From a virus: a stretch of DNA of 23,892 nt. Made by a program: the position numbers and the translations under genes. The notes under the pieces were generated by a model. The model was not told the DNA's origin. It ran no database searches and saw only the letters and a program-made list of their open reading frames with translations. The stretch lies in IMG/VR virus record IMGVR_UViG_3300020293_000088, positions 1-23,892 of that record; one strand, written 5' to 3'. Positions 14,885 through 21,405 of the stretch are shown here, one piece after another; the stretch's first letter is position 1, and every line of letters starts with the position of its first letter.

Positions 14885-15377
14885 TGGTTGTTCCCTTCTT
14901 CCAAACAAGAAGGTTGAAATAGTATCTACACCAATAGAGATAGAGATAATGCAACCCGATTTACCAAGACCAGTGCAATTGACAGCACCAAAGTGGTTCG
15001 TTGTATCAGAAGCAAAAATAGTAAATCCTTGTAAGAGAACTATACAATACGACCCACCTAAATTCAATGAAGAAGGTGTGGAACAATTCAAAAGACCAAA
15101 AACATGTGAACTATCAGAAAGAGAGAATCCCGATTGGCCAGAGGGATATACATATCTTGACCAGTTCATAGATGAAATGAAAAAACAAAACAATGGTGAG
15201 ATATTGTTTGTTGCAACTACTATCGGTGACTACAAAGTCATGGCAGAGGATATGCAAGAACTCAAACGATATATCAAACAAATGGGTGAAGTAATAATAT
15301 ATTATAGAAATGTGACAATCAAAGGTGAGCCTGGGGTTGGAGCTGCAGTGAAAAAGAATGAGACCACCAAAGATTGA
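14832..15377 (+). CDS. Putative outer-membrane lipoprotein spanin (Rz1-like)
   Basis: A 181-aa protein with a clear lipoprotein signal: a hydrophobic stretch I-I-L-P-I-L-I-T-T-I and lipobox I-S-G-C20. After the cysteine come proline-rich segments (E-I-M-Q-P-D-L-P-R-P-V-Q-L-T-A-P-K-W-F-V-V-S). Its first 53 nt overlap the membrane coiled-coil gene in another frame. Classical Rz1 proteins are shorter (about 60-100 aa); the additional C-terminal domain (about 80-170, with C-K-R-T-I-Q-Y and a helical M-A-E-D-M-Q-E-L-K-R-Y) is unusual. An alternative is another phage lipoprotein. It overlaps the following oxygenase gene by 20 nt. Confidence 0.62.
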   Translation: MTLKNYIILPILITTIISGCSLLPNKKVEIVSTPIEIEIMQPDLPRPVQLTAPKWFVVSEAKIVNPCKRTIQYDPPKFNEEGVEQFKRPKTCELSERENPDWPEGYTYLDQFIDEMKKQNNGEILFVATTIGDYKVMAEDMQELKRYIKQMGEVIIYYRNVTIKGEPGVGAAVKKNETTKD

Positions 15378-16113
15378 AAAACCTAGTGACTTTAGACCAC
15401 TAGGACAACAACAAATATGGGATATATTCCCCACTCCAATTTTGAGAGGAACTTTTGCATATGACCACGGACATATTGCAGATTCATGTGAAGAATTACT
15501 TAAAGAGTGTAAAGAACTAGACCCAAATCCAAAGAGAAACTATACAAACTATTTCTTTCAAGATAATAGAATTAGAATGAAGTCTTTACCATGGTATAGA
15601 GACTTTGCAAATATTATAAAAGATACATATGTGCAATTTGTAAAAGACCAATTTGGAAGAGACATATCATATCTCAATAGAAAAGATATACATTTGTTCT
15701 CATGGGTCAGTAAATATGAAGAAGGTATAGTCCACCATGCACACAATCATGTAAAAACTACATTGAGTGGAACATACTATCCTAGAGTTCAAGGTGCAGA
15801 CCAACCTATAAAGTTTTATAGTCCAAATCAAAATGTATTTTCACATTCTAGTCCTTCGGATACTATACCGTCACCTATGCCTAATGCATTCATAACAGGA
15901 ACACAGGGTTCACACATGGAAATTTCTATACAACCAACAGAGGGTGAGGTTATGTTGTGGCCGTCCTATCTACTACACAGTATTGACGAACCACATAATG
16001 TGCAAGACGATTACAATAGGGTTGCAATATCATTTAATCTTCACCACAACGAACCGTTAAATGATATAGATGACGGTGACAATTTTTCATACGAGGTTTT
16101 ATTCAATGAGTGA
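15358..16113 (+). CDS. Putative 2OG-Fe(II) oxygenase (TIGR02466-like)
   Basis: A 251-aa protein with the pattern of the family I know as TIGR02466/PF13759: W-D-I-F-P-T-P-I at the start, S-W-V-S-K-Y-E-E-G-I-V-H-H-A-H-N-H (H126-H131), L-S-G-T-Y-Y-P-R, then G-E-V-M-L-W-P-S-Y-L-L-H (H207) and R221-V-A-I-S-F-N. The metal ligands are one of the H126-H131 histidines, a second residue in the same motif and H207; R221 would bind 2-oxoglutarate. Note H-x-H or H-x-N where the usual enzyme has H-x-D. It starts inside the spanin gene (20-nt overlap) and ends overlapping the next oxygenase by 8 nt. The substrate is unknown. Confidence 0.8.
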   Translation: MRPPKIEKPSDFRPLGQQQIWDIFPTPILRGTFAYDHGHIADSCEELLKECKELDPNPKRNYTNYFFQDNRIRMKSLPWYRDFANIIKDTYVQFVKDQFGRDISYLNRKDIHLFSWVSKYEEGIVHHAHNHVKTTLSGTYYPRVQGADQPIKFYSPNQNVFSHSSPSDTIPSPMPNAFITGTQGSHMEISIQPTEGEVMLWPSYLLHSIDEPHNVQDDYNRVAISFNLHHNEPLNDIDDGDNFSYEVLFNE

Positions 16114-16813
16114 GTATTATTCAATAGATACATTATACAGACAAAGTGCAGACTGGGATATCAGTTATGACAGAGAACATGAGGTAATTTACATAGAGAA
16201 TTATTTTGAGAATCCACATGAGGTCAAAAAACATATATCAGAAAGACAATATCCACTATGGAAATATAACGAGGAAAGACAATCGCCAAATGGAATAGAC
16301 TATCTTGATTGTAGAATAGTTGATACTGTAGGACACCCAACAAGATTATGGATAAACCAACAAGTTAGAATTACAGAACTCTTGAGACAATATGGATTTC
16401 ATAGAGGTGAATATCGTTGGCAAGATTTGATAGAGGTAAACTGTTTTAAGACAATAAAAGATTACGATAAGACAATGCAACATTTTCCACATGTAGACGG
16501 AAACTTTAAAGACCCACAGGAAGAGAGTGTTGTCAATATGTTAGTTTATCTAGACGAGTTTGAGAATGGCGGGACAGCTGTATATAAACCTACATGGTTG
16601 CAAAACAATGAAGGAGAAGGACTAATACAACCAGTCGAAGAGATTATGGATATAGACCATATCATACCTTCAAAATTCAACCGTTGTGTTTTATTCGGTG
16701 GTTCTAAAATGCATGGTGCATATATTGAGGATTACAATGATTACAAGGACAACTGGAGATATAGTTTTGTAAACTTCTTCTTTCCACAAGGACATATAAA
16801 TGGACATAACTAA
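16106..16813 (+). CDS. Putative 2OG-Fe(II) oxygenase, H-x-D type
   Basis: A 235-aa protein with the intact facial triad of a double-stranded beta-helix oxygenase: H129-V-D131 (F-P-H-V-D-G-N) and H203 (G-S-K-M-H-G-A-Y), and R218 (N-W-R-Y-S-F-V-N-F-F-F) in the co-substrate position. Between them is the conserved F-E-N-G-G-T-A-V-Y strand turn. The fold resembles the DUF6445 group from memory. The frame opens at 16070, but the ATG at 16106 matches the 8-nt overlap style of the operon and is preferred. It is the second of three tandem oxygenase-like genes. Its substrate is not inferable from the sequence. Confidence 0.8.
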   Translation: MSEYYSIDTLYRQSADWDISYDREHEVIYIENYFENPHEVKKHISERQYPLWKYNEERQSPNGIDYLDCRIVDTVGHPTRLWINQQVRITELLRQYGFHRGEYRWQDLIEVNCFKTIKDYDKTMQHFPHVDGNFKDPQEESVVNMLVYLDEFENGGTAVYKPTWLQNNEGEGLIQPVEEIMDIDHIIPSKFNRCVLFGGSKMHGAYIEDYNDYKDNWRYSFVNFFFPQGHINGHN

Positions 16814-17447
16814 AGATTACGGTCAAATAGACAAATACCAACTAAATACAAATCAGATATTGATATTTGACGAGATTATAAATCGTGAATTATGTGAAGA
16901 ACTAATTGTCGATTTCCAAAGTATACCACTTGTAGAAACTACAATAGTTGACGGTATTGAACTACCAAAAGACGAGACAATCAGAAATGGTGGTGTATGG
17001 AGAGTAGAGAATAGACCCGACTGTCAATGGGCAGTTCTCAATAAGACAAAAGTATTAGACGACATAGTGCAAAAGATAGATTTTGCATTACCAAAAGGTG
17101 TTTATTTTGGAAATGTCACCCAAGGTCAATTTTATCAAATCAGTGAGGGTGATTTTGTTCCTTGGAGTAATGCAAGTGAGGAGATAGAAAAAGGTGATAG
17201 TGGAACTGTTATTGTTTTTCTCAATGACGATTTCGTTGGGGGTGATTATGTTGTTAATAATCATACAATCCAAACGAGACAAGGAACAGTGATAGGTCAT
17301 AACTTTCACCATAATTTATGGACAAGTTTCCAACCTATACAAAAAGGAACAAGATTTTATTTACAACTCTATTTTGAGTTGCCATCAGATTTACAGGAGA
17401 TAGTGGACAATGCCAGTGAAGTTCGGGAAGAGTCAAGTCAGAGTTGA
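16800..17447 (+). CDS. Degenerate 2OG oxygenase-fold protein
   Basis: A 215-aa protein with the strand order of the double-stranded beta-helix: G-Q-F-Y-Q-I-S-E-G-D, then V-I-V-F-L-N-D-D-F-V-G-G-D-Y, Q-T-R-Q-G-T-V-I-G and P-I-Q-K-G-T-R-F-Y-L-Q-L-Y-F. The place where H-x-D should be reads W122-S-N124, and the distal His position (before P-I-x-x-G-x-R) reads T175, although H170 and H171 are near. Only R185, the 2-oxoglutarate arginine, is retained. It may therefore be a pseudo-enzyme, a binding protein, or an enzyme with displaced ligands. It overlaps its neighbours by 14 and 38 nt. Confidence is good for the fold and low for activity. Confidence 0.7.
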   Translation: MDITKDYGQIDKYQLNTNQILIFDEIINRELCEELIVDFQSIPLVETTIVDGIELPKDETIRNGGVWRVENRPDCQWAVLNKTKVLDDIVQKIDFALPKGVYFGNVTQGQFYQISEGDFVPWSNASEEIEKGDSGTVIVFLNDDFVGGDYVVNNHTIQTRQGTVIGHNFHHNLWTSFQPIQKGTRFYLQLYFELPSDLQEIVDNASEVREESSQS

Positions 17448-17628
17448 TAGACAAACTAAAAAAGTGACTATTGAACATGAATATATGAAATGTCAATCAA
17501 TAGATACACTGATAGAAGCTTACAACAAAGAAGGACAACGACCAAAATTAAAACAAAAGGTTAAGAACGAAATTGTAAGACGGAATAAACTCGGTCTATG
17601 CAATGTCGTGTTTAATCCAAAAGAATGA
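17410..17628 (+). CDS. Small conserved basic phage protein (72 aa)
   Basis: A 72-aa basic protein with K-F-G-K-S-Q-V-R-V-D-R-Q-T-K-K-V-T-I-E-H-E-Y-M, then S-I-D-T-L-I-E-A-Y-N-K-E and K-Q-K-V-K-N-E-I-V-R-R. The pattern recalls a small conserved protein of T4-like cyanophages. Two short beta strands followed by helices suggest a compact nucleic-acid- or protein-binding module, but no motif proves it. It starts 38 nt inside the previous gene and shares a 4-nt ATGA overlap with the next. Confidence 0.78.
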   Translation: MPVKFGKSQVRVDRQTKKVTIEHEYMKCQSIDTLIEAYNKEGQRPKLKQKVKNEIVRRNKLGLCNVVFNPKE

Positions 17629-17777
17629 GAATTATATTGAAGTTGTTATTTGGTTTGGGTGCAAAAGAAGAATATGACCCGACACCAATACAACTTCTTG
17701 TGACTGCAATAGGATTACTCACTGCATTTTTTGGTGTGTTGTTCATACTTGCATTTGCAATATCGAATATTATATAA
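17625..17777 (+). CDS. Tiny membrane protein (50 aa)
   Basis: The ATG at 17625 overlaps the previous stop by 4 nt. The product has a basic amphipathic start (M-R-I-I-L-K-L-L-F-G), a short polar loop with Y-D-P-T-P and one strong membrane segment (about 23-48, L-L-V-T-A-I-G-L-L-T-A-F-F-G). The stop overlaps the next ATG by one base (TAATG). Tight coupling on both sides supports translation. No function can be named; a Y-D-P-T-P motif before a single span also occurs in small marine phage membrane proteins. Confidence 0.68.
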   Translation: MRIILKLLFGLGAKEEYDPTPIQLLVTAIGLLTAFFGVLFILAFAISNII

Positions 17778-18352
17778 TGAAAGAAATAAAAGATTTAGGT
17801 GAACACATTTTATTATTCAGAGGATTCTTTGACCAAAGATTCTGTAATGATTGTATAGAAACATTCGACCAATGTGAGAGAATCGGTCTTACTCATGATA
17901 GAAACTCTTCTACACTGGATATCAAAGACAATGCAATAGGGATAGTAGAATTGAGTGGTTCTGCATTACCAAATACACAACATATTACAGGTGTAATCAA
18001 TGAAGAAATCATACCCGAGTTCTTCAAGAAGTATCCTATAGAGAATAATTATAATTATGTTGGACTTGGTGGTGCAAAAATGCAAAAGACTAAACCAACA
18101 GAAGGATATCATGTCTGGCATATGGAACACCAACATACAATTGAATCTAAAAACACATTACTTGCATGGGGATTGTTCCTAAATGATGTAGAAGAAGGTG
18201 GAGAACTAGAATTCTTATATCAGTCACAGAGAGTTAAACCTACACAGGGTGACTTTATATTGTGGCCTGCTGGATTCACACATTTTCATAGAGGTAATCC
18301 ACCACTCAAAGATAACAAATATTTGTATACAGGATGGATAGACTACATATAA
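17777..18352 (+). CDS. Putative 2OG-Fe(II) oxygenase, H-x-E type
   Basis: A 191-aa protein of the oxygenase fold. The characteristic Y-H-V-W-H115-M-E117-H motif gives a His-x-Glu pair in place of His-x-Asp; the distal ligand lies in G-F-T-H169-F-H-R-G-N-P-P, and K181-Y-L-Y-T-G-W-I provides a basic residue for the co-substrate. E-E-G-G-E-L-E-F-L-Y and G-D-F-I-L-W-P-A are typical core strands. Proteins with the same W-H-x-E and T-H-x-H-R-G-N-P-P pattern are known in marine cyanophages. It is coupled to the tiny membrane protein upstream and overlaps the acetyltransferase by 19 nt. The substrate is unknown. Confidence 0.85.
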   Translation: MKEIKDLGEHILLFRGFFDQRFCNDCIETFDQCERIGLTHDRNSSTLDIKDNAIGIVELSGSALPNTQHITGVINEEIIPEFFKKYPIENNYNYVGLGGAKMQKTKPTEGYHVWHMEHQHTIESKNTLLAWGLFLNDVEEGGELEFLYQSQRVKPTQGDFILWPAGFTHFHRGNPPLKDNKYLYTGWIDYI

Positions 18353-18789
18353 AACAAGCCACACCCAACGATATAGGTATTCTTCAATCTATAGAGGAGA
18401 ATGCTGATTTAGGTTTACCTGTAAGGTCGAAATGGAGTTGGTTGAATCAATATGCTGGATACACAGAAGAAGACGGAGAGATATTAGAAGGTGTGTATCT
18501 CGCTGATTTAGACGGCGAGATTGTAGGATACACAATCATAAACAAGATTCTAGACAGACATCATATACACGAAACTGTTTTACATTCTGATTACCATGGA
18601 CAGGGATTAGGAAATGAAATAATGAAGTTTGGTGCAGAGTTTGGAAATGTATGGTGTGAAGTTAAAGTAGATAACGAACCCAGTATAAAAATGGCACTAC
18701 GACAGGGATTCGTTAGACATTCATATGTGAGAAACTTTTATAGAGATGGGTCTGATGCAGTATTAATGGTCTCAAAAGACTGGCAATAG
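18334..18789 (+). CDS. GNAT-family N-acetyltransferase
   Basis: A 151-aa GNAT fold protein. It starts with the usual I-K-Q-A-T-P-N-D-I, has strand beta-4 ending in T-V-L-H (81-84), then the acetyl-CoA loop H-G-Q-G-L-G-N-E-I-M (88-97), and finishes with V-D-N-E-P-S-I-K-M-A-L-R-Q-G-F, the standard alpha-4/beta-6 region. The substrate is unknown; phage GNATs can modify host proteins or small molecules. The gene begins inside the oxygenase gene (19-nt overlap), so the two are probably co-translated. About 90 nt of structured noncoding DNA follow. Confidence 0.9.
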   Translation: MDRLHIKQATPNDIGILQSIEENADLGLPVRSKWSWLNQYAGYTEEDGEILEGVYLADLDGEIVGYTIINKILDRHHIHETVLHSDYHGQGLGNEIMKFGAEFGNVWCEVKVDNEPSIKMALRQGFVRHSYVRNFYRDGSDAVLMVSKDWQ

Positions 18790-18794
18790 ACCTA

Positions 18795-18880
18795 TATACT
18801 AATGTGACATTTATGTGACAAGAACGAGTAGGGAAACCGAAGGTCAGTCACGGATGGTCACACAACAACGAGGAGATAAG
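18795..18880 (+). promoter_or_regulatory. Structured leader, partly glutamine-riboswitch-like
   Basis: A possible -10 box TATACT is at 18795-18800. ATGTGACA occurs twice (18802-18809 and 18813-18820), 11 bp apart. GTGAC (18815-18819) can pair with GTCAC (18847-18851), and TGTGAC with GTCACA (18857-18862), so alternative helices are possible. Between them is GTAGGGAAACCGAAGG (18828-18843), very close to the AGUAGG...CCGAAGG part of the glnA/Downstream-peptide glutamine riboswitch as I remember it. An AGGAG ribosome site (18871-18875) and a short peptide gene follow, which is the usual context of Downstream-peptide RNAs. The 5' half of the motif is not convincing. Confidence 0.35.
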
Positions 18881-18881
18881 A

Positions 18882-19001
18882 ATGCGTAGAATAGTATCAT
18901 TGTCTGCCGAGTATCTAAAGACATTCGCAGACAAAACACATAAATTAATGAAATGTGGCAGATTACCAAAAGTAATCAAAGCTGCGGGTATTAATTCATA
19001 A
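18882..19001 (+). CDS. Small basic peptide (39 aa)
   Basis: The ATG at 18882 has a strong AGGAG site 6 nt upstream. The 39-aa product starts M-R-R-I-V-S-L-S-A-E-Y-L and ends K-V-I-K-A-A-G-I-N-S; it is basic, with a possible amphipathic helix and one cysteine. It stands alone between a structured leader and a consensus promoter, with clear gaps on both sides, unlike the overlapping genes around it. It may be a real small protein, or the reporter peptide of a regulatory leader. No homologue is recognised. Confidence 0.55.
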   Translation: MRRIVSLSAEYLKTFADKTHKLMKCGRLPKVIKAAGINS

Positions 19002-19007
19002 TACCAC

Positions 19008-19037
19008 TTGACAATACCCATGGTTTTCATGTATAAT
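19008..19037 (+). promoter_or_regulatory. Consensus sigma-70 promoter TTGACA-N18-TATAAT
   Basis: TTGACA (19008-19013) and TATAAT (19032-19037) are both perfect, with an 18-nt spacer. The predicted start near 19044 coincides with the ATG at 19045, giving a leaderless or one-base-leader mRNA. The promoter begins 7 nt after the stop of the 39-aa peptide gene and would drive the DoxX-like gene cluster. Confidence 0.72.
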
Positions 19038-19044
19038 GGGAACC

Positions 19045-19374
19045 ATGGGATATTTAAACTTAAGTTCCTCTATCCGTTATGGGCCACATGGTAAGAGGAG
19101 AAAGACAAAGGCCTTTTCCAAGAAGTCAAAGAGACAAAAGTATCAAGAAATGATTCTGCAACAACAGAAAATCTTTGACCGTGTAATCAAAGAGGTATCT
19201 GAAACAGAAAAGATACCTTCTCTACTACTCCAAGGTGGTGGTGGAGGTCAGAAGAACCTCGAATGGGAACAAGAGAAACTAAAAATATCCTCACAATATA
19301 CTATTGCACCAGCTTACAACAAAGGTGCATATCAAGTGATAGGTAAAAACAATATCAAGGATATAGGAAAATGA
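19045..19374 (+). CDS. Conserved small basic phage protein
   Basis: A 109-aa protein with a very basic N-terminal third (G-P-H-G-K-R-R-K-T-K-A-F-S-K-K-S-K-R) followed by a helix (E-M-I-L-Q-Q-Q-K-I-F-D-R-V-I-K-E), a glycine linker (G-G-G-G-G) and a C-terminal I-A-P-A-Y-N-K-G-A-Y-Q-V-I motif that I recall from small proteins of T4-like marine phages. The frame also opens at ATG 19036, but that codon overlaps the -10 box of the consensus promoter, so translation most likely starts at 19045. It overlaps the DoxX-like gene by 4 nt. Function is unknown; nucleic-acid binding is plausible from charge only. Confidence 0.75.
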   Translation: MGYLNLSSSIRYGPHGKRRKTKAFSKKSKRQKYQEMILQQQKIFDRVIKEVSETEKIPSLLLQGGGGGQKNLEWEQEKLKISSQYTIAPAYNKGAYQVIGKNNIKDIGK

Positions 19375-19829
19375 GTGACTTCAAAGCACCAGCCAATATT
19401 GCAACATTCTTTTTAAGAATACCACTATCTGCAATGTTCCTACAACAGGGGTTGAGTAAACTTCCTGTCACAGGTGCAGTGGCAGAAGCATGGGGTTTAC
19501 CCTATATTGTGTGGTGGTTTGTCACATGGGGTGAGATAGGTGCAGCTGTTGGACTCATGGTCGGTGGATTATTTTCACTGATACCATGGCACAATAGACA
19601 TTTTTTCCTAACAAGAATCACAACACCATTTGCAAAAGAAGTTATATACTCCATGGGAGATTTGATAACTCGATTTAGTGGTATTACCATGACTTGTATT
19701 GCAACAGGTGTAATATGGATATTAAGTCCCGCGAGTTTATGGGATGTAATTTACAAAGATTATCTACATGTTAGTTTATATGTCGGTGGTCTTTATTTTG
19801 CATTACGAGGTAATGTAAGGAACTTATAA
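19371..19829 (+). CDS. DoxX-like integral membrane protein
   Basis: A 152-aa protein with about four membrane segments (roughly 10-30, 44-66, 103-122 and 130-147). The start A-x-F-F-L-R-I-P-L-S-A-M-F-L-Q-Q-G-L-S-K-L and the second segment W-G-E-I-G-A-A-V-G-L-M-V-G-G-L-F match the DoxX family pattern (R-x-x-x-G-x-x-F-x-x-x-G-x-x-K-L and E-x-x-G-G-x-x-L-x-x-G). DoxX proteins are small membrane proteins linked to quinone or respiratory functions and redox stress. The central loop H-N-R-H-F-F-L-T-R is polar and lies on the cytoplasmic side or periplasm. It may be a host-derived metabolic gene. The family call is moderate. Confidence 0.65.
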   Translation: MSDFKAPANIATFFLRIPLSAMFLQQGLSKLPVTGAVAEAWGLPYIVWWFVTWGEIGAAVGLMVGGLFSLIPWHNRHFFLTRITTPFAKEVIYSMGDLITRFSGITMTCIATGVIWILSPASLWDVIYKDYLHVSLYVGGLYFALRGNVRNL

Positions 19830-19830
19830 C

Positions 19831-19926
19831 ATGGAAGTGTTATTTTGGAGTATAGTTGTTATCACATGGTTGTCCTATGGACTTCATGTATTGAGAGAAT
19901 ATATACGACATCACACAGGAGAATGA
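19831..19926 (+). CDS. Tiny single-span membrane peptide (31 aa)
   Basis: An ATG one base after the DoxX-like stop opens a 31-aa frame, M-E-V-L-F-W-S-I-V-V-I-T-W-L-S-Y-G-L-H then a basic R-E-Y-I-R-H-H end. One membrane helix is predicted (about 3-19). The next gene starts one base after its stop, and the frame fills an otherwise empty gap, which supports it. No clear ribosome site (only AAGGAAC) is seen. Function is unknown. Confidence 0.5.
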   Translation: MEVLFWSIVVITWLSYGLHVLREYIRHHTGE

Positions 19927-19927
19927 T

Positions 19928-20338
19928 ATGATGAAACCAAATGTAAAAAAGCCAAGTCTATTCAGAAGAGTCGTAATGAAACTTGTGTATGGCTGGAGAC
20001 GAATTATGGATGTGAGATACAATCCTTTAAAATATATTGCAGACCCTAGTCTACAAACATACTTTATGATGGTATTGTTTACTGTATGGAGTGTGTTCTT
20101 TGGATTTCTGGCTGCAAACTATCTAGGGTGGTTTGGATATAATACTATTGTAAGTATTGTTATACATATATGTGTATTATTACCAATTGCATTTACTAAT
20201 GCAATCTTTATAGATGCAGAGAGAGATGGACATTTGTGGTTAAAGGAGTGGAAGGCAGAACAAAATAGATATACTATTGTTATGAATAGATTGAAAACCA
20301 AAAATCTTACATTATGGAATCCGAACAAAGAAGCGTAA
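19928..20338 (+). CDS. Two-span membrane protein, conserved phage type
   Basis: A 136-aa protein with a basic N-terminus (K-K-P-S-L-F-R-R-V-V-M-K), two membrane helices (about 45-66 and 73-95) and a polar C-terminal tail that carries E-R-D-G-H-L-W-L-K-E-W. GGAG lies upstream, and there is an in-frame ATG pair at 19928 and 19931. No enzyme motif. It is in a block of small membrane proteins (DoxX-like, tiny span, this one), suggesting a membrane-directed operon. Its 3' end overlaps the next small gene by 25 nt. I do not recognise a function. Confidence 0.75.
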   Translation: MMKPNVKKPSLFRRVVMKLVYGWRRIMDVRYNPLKYIADPSLQTYFMMVLFTVWSVFFGFLAANYLGWFGYNTIVSIVIHICVLLPIAFTNAIFIDAERDGHLWLKEWKAEQNRYTIVMNRLKTKNLTLWNPNKEA

Positions 20339-20487
20339 AACATATAGGGTTTCCATTACCCAGTGAAATGTTCAACACACCTCAAAAAGAAAGAGAGGAT
20401 TGGGATAAACATGTTGCAATTACTAAATTATTGGATATCCCATTAAAGTGTCCACATTGTAAGAATGTTTTAAAGGACACTAAATAA
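20314..20487 (+). CDS. Small single-knuckle zinc protein (57 aa)
   Basis: The ATG at 20314 lies within the previous gene. The 57-aa product reads M-E-S-E-Q-R-S-V-K-H-I-G-F-P-L-P-S-E-M-F and ends with L-K-C-P-H-C-K-N-V-L-K. One C-P-H-C knuckle (46-49) is not enough for a full zinc ribbon unless it dimerises or H10/H33 help. It contains a W30 and a K/E-rich middle. Overlap with its neighbour and normal codon choice support translation. A CTAAATA box overlaps its stop. Confidence 0.6.
   Translation: MESEQRSVKHIGFPLPSEMFNTPQKEREDWDKHVAITKLLDIPLKCPHCKNVLKDTK
20480..20486 (+). promoter_or_regulatory. Candidate T4-type late promoter box CTAAATA
   Basis: CTAAATA overlaps the stop of the 57-aa gene. 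With T4 geometry the start would be near 20492, leaving a roughly 20-nt leader with GGAG before the ATG at 20512, so this one is not leaderless. It would control the 297-aa gene and the following oxygenase. Confidence 0.45.
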
Positions 20488-20511
20488 TAGAATAAACATT
20501 ATGGAGAAAAT

Positions 20512-21405
20512 ATGAGTGCAGTGACAACTTATTTTGTATATTGTGGTGACGGTGGAATGTCAGTTAATGATGTTAATATCTTGACCGACTCTATGTCACG
20601 ACAAAGAATGTGGGAAAGTCATGATGGTGTAAATCTACATGATTTATATGTTATGACCAACTATGAAGAAGACTTATTCTACAAACCAGCAAAAATAATC
20701 AACTTCAAAGACGAAGGAGACGGGTTTTGGAATATATTAAACCTATACAGGACGGCTGGAGAGACCGTAGACGGGGAACATAAGGTTGTAGTATTACAAG
20801 GACATACCCGAGTCAAAGATGTGGTCTCTATATTGTCCCTAGAGAATATACCCGAAAGAGGTTGCACCAATAATCCACCTAAACCTATTTGTGATGACGA
20901 TAGAGTGAGAATCACAACAGAGAATCTTATACCAATACAACAATTTATCAACTGGTGGGACGATTCAACAGAATATAGTCCATATTACTTCGCTGCAACT
21001 GCAAGTTCTTACAAAGAATTATATAAATTACTCAATACAGATACGGTCAAAGAAGATTATGACCCTACACCAACAGGACTACAACAAGCGATTGAGGTAG
21101 AAATAGAGGATTCATTATACAGGTTAGAATCACCAAAAGGTGCAAATGGAATATATTATCTTGGTGATAAAGAATCAAACGAAGAATTAAATCAATCATG
21201 GGAAACTGTAATTCGTCCATATTTCAATAATGGAGAATGTGCTTATGGTTGGAGAGGAATCGGTGGTGATTCTGATTCTAAATATCTAGAATATGACCAT
21301 GAATATCGTGACCTCAATAGACAATCTTCATTCTTTACTGTAATTGGTGACGAGTCTGACTATCTACAGGACGATTATTACCGATTATGGATATCGAGGG
21401 AATAA
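20512..21405 (+). CDS. Hypothetical acidic protein (297 aa)
   Basis: A 297-aa protein starting at an ATG preceded by GGAG. It is acidic, rich in Y, D and N. The N-terminus T-Y-F-V-Y-C-G-D-G-G-M-S-V-N-D-V-N-I-L has a Rossmann- or beta-rich look; K-V-V-V-L-Q-G-H-T-R-V-K-D-V is a second hydrophobic strand-turn; Y-Y-L-G-D-K-E-S-N-E-E-L-N-Q-S-W-E and G-W-R-G-I-G-G-D-S-D-S-K-Y-L are distinct C-terminal segments. No membrane helix or known motif is found. It overlaps the oxygenase-like gene by 19 nt, so the two may work together. I do not recognise the family. Confidence 0.72.
   Translation: MSAVTTYFVYCGDGGMSVNDVNILTDSMSRQRMWESHDGVNLHDLYVMTNYEEDLFYKPAKIINFKDEGDGFWNILNLYRTAGETVDGEHKVVVLQGHTRVKDVVSILSLENIPERGCTNNPPKPICDDDRVRITTENLIPIQQFINWWDDSTEYSPYYFAATASSYKELYKLLNTDTVKEDYDPTPTGLQQAIEVEIEDSLYRLESPKGANGIYYLGDKESNEELNQSWETVIRPYFNNGECAYGWRGIGGDSDSKYLEYDHEYRDLNRQSSFFTVIGDESDYLQDDYYRLWISRE

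Noticed and set aside
21272-21279. CTAAATAT as a late promoter inside a gene
   Set aside because: It is within the coding region of the 297-aa protein and not near a gene start; similar coding matches at 6729 and 16839 were also dropped.
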